This document shows, piece after piece, positions 54,640 to 64,000 of a DNA stretch of 64,000 nucleotides; the first letter of the stretch is position 1; each line of letters opens with the position of its first letter. The DNA is from Boesenbergia rotunda. Lineage: Eukaryota > Streptophyta > Magnoliopsida > Zingiberales > Zingiberaceae. The DNA lies in the NCBI GenBank assembly GCA_024364735.1, contig JAGFNQ010008290.1:156646-220645 (forward strand), given 5' to 3'. Under the pieces are notes generated by a model. The model was not told the DNA's origin. It worked only from the letters and a program-made list of their open reading frames with translations, and searched no databases. The position numbers and the translations under genes were made by a program.

Positions 54640-56520
54640 CAGATTTAAAATGTAATTGCATAATAATCATATATACACAAATATCAAATTTAAATCACAA
54701 ATAATATCAAATTTCAATCATAATATTCACAAGGCTTCAATTAAGCTCAGCTTATATTTTAACTGAATATAATCTGACTACAATACAGTCTGAGTCTATG
54801 TTCAATACATTATTACACAAACTAATTTGACCAGTGCTAACTGTGGCTCTCCTGAAAGAAAATGGCCAACAATAAAATAAAAGGCTCATGACTCCGGCAA
54901 AACTTCAATGTGTTAGCTTTCGTCGATTCAAGTGCGTTCCTTCTCGAGCGTGAGGCTCTGCACAATTGTGCATCGTGAGCAGGTTAATGTATCTAAAGTC
55001 ATCGATCAGGATCTTCAAAGGCTTCATCTTAATTCCTGTTCAGATTTTTGAACAGAACAATGCCGACGCATCCCATCGCTAGTTTCTTTTGCTGCAGTTT
55101 TCCAAATTTCAAACAGAATAAATAAACTATGTAACTATATTCTGAAAACAATTGGCTTACAGAAATAGCCAGATCCAGAAACACAACTATGGGCTGAGGA
55201 ACTTCTAATTATTGCATAACTGGTAACCTTTATTGCAGAGAAAAGTCCAGCAACTCCAGATTGAGTCCAATCCCTTCCAACAAGTGGCATGAACTGTCCC
55301 AGAACATCAGATCTAAAAATAGGCCCAAAATGAACTTGTCATGACTCGTCAATGAATGCACGAAACCAATACAAACATCAACTATCAACAACTGGGTAAA
55401 CACAAGATAGAGAAATACAGATCAATTCATAAGCACATCACCAAAATAAGTATAATTGCAAATCGGAGAAGTTATGAAATTCATGAATTTTCCGGAGACA
55501 TTAGCATGCTATTCAGTTTGATTATATAGAGCAAAATAGCAATGACTTCATATCAATTAAGCTGCTTTATGATGAACCAAATGTTGGTTAAAAACAGAAA
55601 AAGAAATTTGGTTAACAACACAATTTTAAAAACCATGATGTGCCAGTCAGCATGGCCAAAACATTGACTGAACTGCAGAACAGTGCCTAGCTACTTTATT
55701 TTCCATGTGACTGCTCTTCATCCGGAAGAACATCATCTTCTGAAAGCAACTCTTGCTTTCCATCCAGAACACGTCTAAACCAACATCAATGTTGAATAGA
55801 ATGCATGTCTAGGACATGCTTCCTTTCTTATCCAGGTTCTTCTTTTATTAGCGCTCAACACCGAGATTGGCACAGCTTGAGCACATCTCTTTCCAGTCAA
55901 GCACTATACTTCTGACATGACACAACTTTAAACTGTATTTTGTGATTATGAATAAGAACAGAAGTACTAGTAATGCTAATATACAGAAACAAACCTTTTA
56001 TGAGATTTATTTCTCATGGCAACCTTATCAGCAGAGGCCGGCTGCGAGAGTGCTTCTCTAGGACTAGAGACCATATCATCGTCTACTGTAATGTAATGGA
56101 ACAGATTCCTATAGTAACAAAAAATTCTACTGTAATGTAATGGAACAGATTCCTATAGTAATGGATAAGTTCCCACTCCAAGCATCATGATCCTTGTGCT
56201 TTTGCAATAGCAACTTTTCTCTTGTAGATTATCTGCACGGTATAGGTATAAGACTTGCAATTCATTGTTCAAGAAATTCATAACAAAGTCATGACTTCTA
56301 AAGAACAAACAAACATTTTGGGGGTCCAAAAGTCACAATACACTAAATATTGATCCCATAACAAAATTTTTCCAAACAAAAACAAGTTAAACAACCATTC
56401 ATAACAAAATCCATCCCACAGCTTGTAACAAAAACCTTCCAAAGGCAACCAAAATTCAAAAATAAAAATAGTCATTCATAACCAAATCAAGAGCCACAAA
56501 ATGCTAAACCAAACATTAGA
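54640..56520 (-). other. Interior of a DNA transposon region with unidentified exon-like fragments
   Basis: Minus-strand segments look exon-like but unassigned: 56,080-55,990 reads DDDMVSSPREALSQPASADK then VAMRNKSHKR with a GT donor; 55,780-55,690 reads RVLDGKQELLSEDDVLPDEE then QSHGK and a stop; and 55,310-55,215 reads DVLGQFMPLVGRDWTQSGVA then GLFSAIK with AG and GT borders. They do not join into one obvious gene. A tandem pair of a unit of about 42 bp (ctactgtaatgtaatggaac) lies at 56,086-56,167. Confidence 0.35.
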
Positions 56521-56523
56521 TAA

Positions 56524-57884
56524 TTACGGATGATGCTCGACATAATCATTCCACATATGGCTTGCAATTTCATCACGTATGTGTCCCATCTGAGCTGTTT
56601 GGCTTGGATCAATTGGAATCGGCTCTTGATTATCAAAATCATCTTCAACTCCAGACATAAGCATATCATCAGAAGAGTATTCCATAAACAAATTATCCAT
56701 TGCATGATGCCGACGTATGAAATTATGCACCGCACAACATGCAACTGGAATTAATCTTTGCCTAGTAATTGGATAGTTGGGCATATCTTTCAAAATTCGA
56801 AACCTTGCTTTGAGCACTCCAATGCATCGCTCTATAATATTACGACATGTGCTATGCCTATAATTGAATAACTCCTCCTTCCCTCTTGGTCTGCCTTGGC
56901 GTCGATAATCTCTCAAGTGATAGCGTCGACCTCGATATGGAGCGAGAAACCCCGGCATATTTGGGTAACCAGAATCAACCAGATAAAATTGATCTGTGAA
57001 AATATTCCCATATTAATAATCTAAAAAACAAAAAAAATGAATATACATATAGAGTTTTTTTTATTGCTTACCACCGCAAGGCTTAGGAAAATTATTTTCA
57101 TGCCTTGTCAATGCGTCTATGAAAACTCTAGAATCATTTGCGGTCCCCTCCCAGCCCGTATACACAAATGTAAAAAGCATATCGAAGTCGCATGCAAGCA
57201 TCACGTTTTGTGTAACAATCACCTTTCTACCACGAAAAGATGTCAGAATTGATGTCGGTGCCCATGCCGATACGTGAGTCCCATCGATAGCTCCAAGACA
57301 ATTCTAAAATTATACAACGTCTTAGTAAGAATATATTATTTATGTAAATTGACACAATAGGGTACAATACGTACCTTAAAATACGGAAACCACTTGTGAT
57401 TGTTCAATATACGAGGATGGACACCATTGGCTTCATATGGTCGAATTATATATGTGCCCAATGTACAAACAGCTCGTAAAACTCGCTTGAACCACTTGCT
57501 ACAAGTGTACAATGAATGTTGAAATCGATCGGCACATATTCGATGTCGTGTGTTGTGCCCGATGATTAGTAAAAACATAGCAACACCTTCTTCAACTGTA
57601 ACTTTCTTTCGATCTTCCAATAGATTCATTTCTTTTAATGTCCTACAAAAATTCACAAACACATGTTTTGACATACGGAAATTGTCAAAGCAAACTTGGG
57701 GGTGCCCATCAAGTATTTCTTGAATATACATCCTCCCAGTAAGAGATGAAGTCCGACACAGCATCCGATCAATATATCCAAGAAATGGAGTCATGTCATG
57801 AAAAAAATCATTTGCGAGACCCAAAATTATAAGTAAATTATTATCCGGGCCTAACTCATCATATTCTTCATCAGAGCTTGACAT
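56524..57884 (-). CDS. PIF/Harbinger transposase (DDE_Tnp_4), three exons, intact
   Basis: Exons 57884-57375, 57303-57072 and 56993-56524 join in phase, with canonical GT..AG borders, to 403 aa. I chose the ATG at 57884. The open frame runs a little further up, but a cag acceptor-like triplet lies just before it. The catalytic triad of the family is present: the first Asp in LGAIDGTHV, the second in GTANDSRVF, and the Glu in NIIERCIGVLKARF. Other hallmarks are GRKVIVTQNVMLACDFDMLF, VDSGYPNMPGFLAPYRG, LRDYRRQGRP and VACCAVHNFIR. The N-terminal part (RMSKHVFVNFCRTL, FLLIIGHNTRHR) is the usual helix-rich region. No stop or frameshift occurs. Domesticated HARBI1/ALP-type genes share this fold, but the neighbouring transposon ends favour a real element. 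Confidence 0.9.
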
Positions 57885-57915
57885 GATCTGCGACACAATG
57901 ATATTAAAATCAACA

Positions 57916-60504
57916 TGTTAAATTACGAAAACTCGGAGGGCTGAAACGTTAAAATCCCTTACCTTAAGGGCATAATTTAAATTTCGGGAAGTTGAAGGGC
58001 TTTTCTGAAAAAAAAAAAGAAACCCTCACATTAAACCCTTATTTATGGTCGCCGCACCCCCAAGTGAAGTCGAACCCTTTCTTCTCCCGTTTCTTCGCAG
58101 CCCTAGCCCTCGCGCCGACATCTTCTTCTCTTCTCCTGTCGCTCGAGCCATCTCGTCCTCTCCTCCTCTTCTCCTTCATCTTCTTCTGTTATTATCTTCT
58201 TCCCCATCTCCTTCTTCGATCTCGCCGGTGCCGGAGCTAGCGATCCTTCTCCTCTCGCTCACGGCTTCGTTTGTGATGCTCTCTCGAGTTTTCAGGGCGT
58301 GGCTGACATGGGAGCCTTAGATCGCAGCTAGGGTGGGATCGGGAGCAGATCGGAATTCGCCAGCACTCTCGTTTTTCTCTCCCTGTCTCTACTACCGGTG
58401 AGTCCCTTAGTTTTGATCGCGCCTTTGATCTTGTGAGGCTAGTCGTTCCGGTATTTTGTGTGATCCACGACACCTTGACCTAGGTTCGATTTCTGCTCTT
58501 CATCACAGTTGGGCGAGGGATTCCGTGATACAAGATTGAAGGGAAGAGCTAGCTAAGGGTTGGAGCCATTCGGGTTGATCTCTTGGAGGGGATCTGTTCC
58601 GGTTGAAGACTGTGACAGATTTGGGAACCGGCGTTGATCCAAGCAAGGTAATGCTTTGTTGGTGATGTTCTAGTTTTGTTGTGTTTGGATAGAATCGTAG
58701 CTTATTCTGTTGGCACGGTAGTAAATAGTTGGGTTGATTTGTTCTTGTCCCTGATCTCACCGTGCGTCCTTGAATTTAGCATGTTGATCCCACAATCTAT
58801 GGATTTGATCGGTGTAGAGTCTCTTCTCGCTGTTTGGATGTGCCACTATGAGTTAATGTTGTTTGGATTATATTCATGGGCTTAGTTCTTGATCAGAATT
58901 CTCTCAGCCGTGAGCTAAAGAGGTAGAAGTGGAATTGAATTGTGTTTTGTTGTGAAGTTCCAGCTTGGGATAGAACTTGAATCATTTTGATTGGGTTCTT
59001 GTAGGCTGTGTGTGTGAGTTGATCAATGGATGGTTGTAGGTGCAGGTTGTGTTTGGTTTGTGGGCTGCTGAATGTTGCAGGAGTTTTGAGTTGTTAAGTT
59101 GGTGGATGGATAATAAGGATTTGTTATTAATGATGCTTAGTGTAGAATTTAGCTAATTTAGTAATGGTATGATTAGCTAAATTTTCCCTTTGATACAGAG
59201 CATTGACGCGACGGTTTGCATTGCGGATTTTGGACGGGAGGTTCTCTGCGCGTACGAGCACCTACTCAGAGGCGGGTACCTCTTTTATGCATAGCTAGAC
59301 ATAGTTAGCAGTAGGGATACCTGATATTTTTATCTCCGTGCTTTTGCTTCTGTAGTTGTATCCGTTAGGTTTACTGCTTACGATATCTGTATGGATTGAT
59401 GATGCATAGTTTACCTTATACCTTACGCTAGGGTTTAGGCATTGGTGCATACCGGTTATTTGGACTACTGCATATCATGTAGATGACAGTAGGGATAGAT
59501 AGTGGTTGATGCATGGGATAGAGACATGTATCATTTTTGCACGTAGCATAGGGGACGACCTTTGACTCCCTGGAGGTTGAGATGGGTTGTCGTACTTGCT
59601 ACTCGTCCTACCTATCCGATGATAGCGAGGGACGTTTAGAGCGTTACTTCACCCGATGGTGGGGTACGTTTATGGTCTCCGACCCTACCCATTCGGTCTC
59701 GCGTGTGCATTATCGACCGTCTGTTCGTGCAGGGAAGACCAGGTCACAGCCCTACCCATATGGTCCCGCGTGTGCATTATTGACCCAGGCGTCAAGGGTG
59801 ACCCATGCTGCATCATGAGCATACTGTGCATTGATGCATATGATTGTGTTTGCTGCACTTGATTGCTGCACTTGGTTGACATGCATACTACTGGGTTTGG
59901 GATCGACGCAGGTAGGTATGTAGTTACTTTACTGCTTATGGTTCAGTTCTGCATTTCTTACTGCAGTTATCTTCAGTACTGTGATAGATAGATTGACGGT
60001 GACTTACTGCTATTATTTCTTCCTATGTACATTAGACTGTATTCGCTGAGTTCTTAGGACTCACCCGTTGGCTATATTTTTCTCTTATCAGGATGATCGT
60101 CTGGATTGTTCAGCAGCCTGTCCCAGTTCATGTGTCTCCGAGACGATTTTCGCCTGTCTTTTGGTTGGGGTACATGTTGGTACCCGTTTCTTTTATTCAT
60201 TGTATTTCTTTTCATTTCCGCTGTTGGGATGTTATACTCTTTTGTGTCGTCTATGTTACGGCAGGATAGTTGTACTTTTGTGTGCCATGGAGGCCTCGAT
60301 TTTGTTTTGGTTTTGTCGTAAGTCGTACCGGTACGCAGCTTTGTCGTCGTGTTCGTTTCTGTTAATTGCAGACGGTTGTTCCAGCCCTATAGGCTGAGGT
60401 ACAATCATCTGGGATGGTCGTAGCGGTTAGGTTTCCAAATTGTCCGTCGGTCGAGTGAGTGGCAGTCCGGTCGGTATCGGACGAGCGGCTTCTCGGGGCG
60501 CGAC
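57916..60504 (+). mobile_element. 5' LTR of a Ty3/gypsy (Del/Tekay-like) element, copy 3
   Basis: About 2.6 kb from TGTTAAATTACG to gcgcgaca. Landmarks shared with the copies at 19,782 and 48,283: a pyrimidine-rich leader-like part (about 58,070-58,260), tttgatacag-gcattga near 59,194 then ggcgggtacctc, tgcatcat-gcata near 59,810, gtt-ttaggactcaccc near 60,050 and a terminal ggcttctcggggcgcgaca. It is immediately followed by a primer-binding site. It begins about 30 bases upstream of the Harbinger transposase start, so it landed in that element. Confidence 0.75.
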
Positions 60505-60510
60505 AATTTT

Positions 60511-60523
60511 TGGTATCAGAGCC
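60511..60523 (+). promoter_or_regulatory. Retrotransposon primer-binding site (initiator tRNA-Met)
   Basis: TGGTATCAGAGCC is complementary to the 3' end of plant initiator methionine tRNA and lies six bases after the LTR end. This fixes the LTR boundary and the plus-strand orientation of the element. Confidence 0.9.
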
Positions 60524-60605
60524 AAGTTTGCGAGATACCTTTTGGTCTTGTGGGTGTTTTCGTGTCCGGTGTCGGAGTCGTTTTCTCGATAGACGTGATT
60601 GGGAC

Positions 60606-63600
60606 ATGGCGGCAATGGGACATCTCCAGGCGACACAAGGTATATGTCATGACTCATTTACCTTTTCTGGTATTCACTGTCTAGTGTAGGGTTGGGCATT
60701 TTATTATTTTAGTGGGATTGTATATCGATTTATATACTTGACCGATAGGTACTCGTAGATATATTTTGGCTGGAAGACATGTAGTCGATCCGTTTTATTT
60801 GCGACCATGTTGGGAGTCGATTATAGGTGATTGGTTGACATGTTGCCGACTCGTCTAGGATGCAGAGGATGTTGATTCTCGAGTAGCACCGATATATGGT
60901 CGGAGGACGAGGGTCGAACCTGTCAATAACCTATTAGAGGCTAAGGAATTTGAGTTATAGAATTCCTGTCCTATACCAGTTGTATACCAGTATCAGTTGT
61001 TATCGACTGTGTGAGACATTGAGACTGCATATCGATACGGGGATGATTTCTCCTATATCGTGGAGTTGTAGACTTCTGGTTCGCTCGTGCTGAGTTGGGA
61101 AGCTAGGGTTACATCGGACGGCAACCTATTGGAGCTGGCGTATCGTAGTTGGCTCGACCGACATAGGATCGGTCCACTTTAGCTCATGGAGCTTTGGGCG
61201 GTTAGGGTTAATTATTTCCGTACAGATATCCTAGATGGCATGTTTTGAGGACATGACATGTTGGATGCAGCAGAGATGGTATTGGTTGTTTATCATGTCA
61301 ATTGTTAGAGGATAGCGATATCCTATTCCCGTGAGACTTTTTGAGCTCAGATTCATTATGCATGGTTAGTTAACCAAGAAAGGTATAGTCAGATGTGACT
61401 TGTACCGATCGGAGAGTGTCGGGCTAGTTGCTTAGCATTTACAAGATTACCACTCGTACTTGGTGGGATAACCAAGAAGATATTTTTGGATTTCTGATTT
61501 GCACTGATGCGAATCACTTACGGAACCGAGTCATCTTTGGGTGAAAATACTAAGGATGATATTCGGGAAATAAATAATTACTTCCCGACTATTTTGGGAT
61601 ACTCCTAAGGGACAGCGTGTCTCTATCATCTTTTGGAGCGGAGTTGGAGGATATCGCGGATGTTGTGGTTAGGTATTTGGTATGTCAATAGATGAAGGTT
61701 GAATCTTAGAGACTCGCTGGGTTATACTAGACGATTCCAATTTATGGTTGGAAATAAGAACCGGTATTAAGGATCTTGTCATGGACTTACTTAGGACTCA
61801 GGGAGGGTTTGGAGTGAATTGGGTGATCGTTCCAATTTGCGCAGTTCCCTGGGTTTGGTTGGCTATGCCCGATGCTTGGTTGAGACTTCTCCAACATTTC
61901 ATCATCCCTTACACGCCTGACCAGGAAATGCGTGAAGTTTGTATGGACTGAAGCCTGCGAGACCAGCTTTCAGGAGTTGAAGCGGCAGTTGGTATCTGTA
62001 CCAGTTCTAGTATGACATTCTGAAGAGGATGGTTTTACTCTGTATACTGATGCATCCCTCCTGGGACTAGGCGCAACAGTCACGCAGTATGGACGGGTGG
62101 TTGCTTGTGTTTCGCGGCAGTTGAAGGAGCAGAGAGAGGACTACCCTGTTCACGACCTAGAGTTGAATGCTATCATTTTGCGTTGAAGATCTCAAGGCAC
62201 TATCTTTATGGGATCGCCTTCGAGATCTCCACCGACCATCGGAGCCTTCAGTATCTATTCACTCAGCGAGAGCTGAATCTCCGACAGAAGAGCTGGATGG
62301 AGTTTCTGAAGGATTACGACTATACCATTAGCTACCATCCTGGGAAAGCTAATGTAGTCGCCGACGCCTGAGTCGGAAGTCTAGAGCTGTTTGGCATGCC
62401 ATCGAGTGATGGTCACAGATTTGATTCAGAGTTTCTTTGAGCTGGGGTTAGAGGAGCAGTCTCGGACAGAGAGAGGACTGCTAGCGACTTTGATGGCCCA
62501 GTCAGAGATTCAGACGAGGATCAGAGAGGCCCAGGCCAATGACCAGCATATTCAGTTTCTGGGCAGCCAGACGATTTCGAGAGAGCAGTTGGATTTCACA
62601 CGTGATGAGGAGGGTGTTCGGTACTTCCGAAGGAGGTTGTGTGTACCAGAGGCGCCCCTGTCTTAGAGGAGTTGCTGCAGGAGGCTCACCGATCACGTGT
62701 TTGTTTTCATCCGGGTAGCACTCGAATGTATCATGATTTGAGATGTTCATATTGTTGGAACTGCATAAAGAGAGACATAGCGGAGGTTGTTGCAAAATGT
62801 CTCGTTTATCAGCAGGTTGAGGCAGAGCATCAGAAACTTGCTGGACTTTCCAGAGGATCCTCATTCCCGAGTGGAAGTGGGAGCATATCGCCATGGATTT
62901 CGTCATGGGTTTGCCGAGGACTAGGAGAGATCATGATGCGATTTGGGTAGTCGTGGACCGACTAACCAAATCTGCTCACTTTTTAGCTATCCGGAGGACA
63001 GACTCTCTTGATAGATTGACAGAGTTGTATTGCCGGGAGATAGTCAGATTGTACGGAGTTCCTTTGAGTATTATCTCGGATAGGGATCCGCATTTTACAT
63101 CTCGGTTCTGGCAGAGTTTGTAGAGGGTTATCGGCACAGAGCTCCGTCTCAGCATAGCTTTTCATCCCCAGACAGACGGACAGTCAGAGCGTACGATCCA
63201 GACCTTGTTGGATTTGCTGCGCTCGTGTGTGATGGACTTTGGGGGCAGTTGGGAGGACCATTTGCAGTTGGTGGTGTTTGCCTACAACAACGGCTTTCAT
63301 TCGGCGATACTGATGGTACCGTTTGAGGCGTTGTACGGTAGGACATGTAGGACACCCACCCTCTGAGATGAGGTCGGTGAGACTCAGCTGCTGGGACCCC
63401 AGAGAGTTCAGCACGAGGCAGAGTGAGTACAGATTGTCAGACTGAGATTATTGCAGTACAGGATCGCTAGAAGAGCTATGTTGACCGGAGGCGCAGACCC
63501 ATAGAGTTTGCTGTGAGTGGACGTGTCTTTCTTCGAGTTTCACCCACGAAAGGGGTTTTATCTCAGAAGTAAGCTAGCTCCACGGTATATTGGTCCATTC

Positions 63601-64000
63601 CAGATTCTGGAAATGATTGGGGCTATAGCTTATCGCTTAGCACTTGTATCGTCTTTGACCGGTGTCCACGACGTGTAGCATGTATCTATGCCGAGAGGTC
63701 ATGTGCCAGATTCCACACTCATATCATTCGAGGTACTTGTTTCACTCCAGACTGACAGTACTTATGAGAAGGTATCTGTATGAATTCTGGGTTCCAGAAG
63801 CGTCGGTTGCGGACCAAGGTAATCCAACTGGTTAAAGTCGGATGACAACACTATTCTGATGTCGAGACGACTTGGGAGCTCGAGGATTCTATCCGAGCTC
63901 GTTACCCTCCACTTGTTTGAGTGAGGTACGGGTGAGTGATTAGTTCAGTATTTTGTACTAGTTAACCGTACCTAGCACTTGTGACCACGAAAATTTGGGA
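60606..64000 (+). pseudogene. Ty3/gypsy internal region with degenerate pol, running off the window
   Basis: After a decayed gag-like part (first ATG 60606, MAAMGHLQAT), pol pieces appear from about 61,930. There is the end of RT, FVWTEACETSFQELKRQL, then RNase H LYTDASLLGLGATVTQYG and ISTDHRSLQYLFTQRELNLR with YHPGKANVVADA. The integrase zinc-binding part follows (FHPGSTRMYHDLR near 62,707), then the catalytic core (MDFVMGLPRTRRDHDAIWVV, LSIISDRDPHFTSRFW, and FHPQTDGQSERTIQTLL). The C-terminal region reads APRYIGPFQILEMIGAIAYR and VHDV-HVSMPRGHVPD, the usual order in plant chromoviruses. Several stops and frameshifts are present. Most of the RT palm is missing. The 3' LTR is not in the window. 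Confidence 0.85.

Noticed and set aside
1..64000. CRISPR arrays, bacterial operons, phage or defence islands, rRNA and tRNA genes
   Set aside because: No spaced identical repeats, no prokaryotic gene organisation and no cloverleaf sequence were found. The window is plant nuclear DNA.

Overview
This is a plant nuclear window, most likely from a commelinid monocot. The coding exons are GC-rich (methyltransferase, GH17 glucanase, RING gene) and sit in very AT-rich spacer. Introns have ordinary GT..AG borders, and the transposable elements are plant families (RTE, Ty3/gypsy Del/Tekay-like, Ty1/copia, hAT, PIF/Harbinger). An order such as Zingiberales is only a guess. I see no rRNA, tRNA, CRISPR or bacterial operon structure.

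Layout. 0.3-2.5 kb (-): five-exon BCD1/ZNHIT6-like snoRNP assembly gene. 4.1-4.9 kb (+): single-exon family-16 methyltransferase. 5.4-6.0 kb: decayed LINE. 6.32-9.57 kb (+): full-length RTE retrotransposon with one open 1039-codon ORF and a perfect 15-bp target-site duplication. 10.5-10.8 kb (-): small AT-hook protein. 12.6-14.4 kb: hAT remnant with two MITEs nested in it.

The core, 15.06-35.73 kb, is a tandem segmental duplication. Unit A (15,056-27,398) holds an At1g01500-like gene, a ruined GH17 glucanase, a nest of retroelements and the promoter plus first two exons of a G-protein beta gene. Unit B (27,399 to about 35,725) repeats the At1g01500-like gene and the glucanase and runs into the complete G-beta gene (35,270-39,338). 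At the junction the truncated G-beta copy (promoter, exon 1, exon 2, open donor) lies directly upstream of the second At1g01500-like gene. That copy has lost its own promoter and first leader exon, so a chimeric transcript is possible.

39.3-48 kb: a decayed dUTPase copy, long unannotatable spacers and a BOI-type RING E3 ligase gene (-). 48.1-54.1 kb (+): a CROWDED NUCLEI (NMCP/lamin-like) pseudogene with a truncated LTR in its first intron. 54.5-57.9 kb (-): a PIF/Harbinger element with a complete three-exon transposase. 57.9-64 kb (+): 5' LTR, primer-binding site and degenerate pol of a Ty3/gypsy element that leaves the window and that landed just upstream of the Harbinger transposase.

Three otherwise well-preserved genes (BCD1-like, glucanase B, BOI-like) carry four single-base deletions between them. 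Exon-length arithmetic shows that one base restores each frame. This could be real decay or uncorrected long-read indels. I did not find a convincing unknown multi-gene system. The strongest novel candidates are the G-beta/At1g01500 chimeric junction and the inverted-repeat element at 22.5-23.0 kb.
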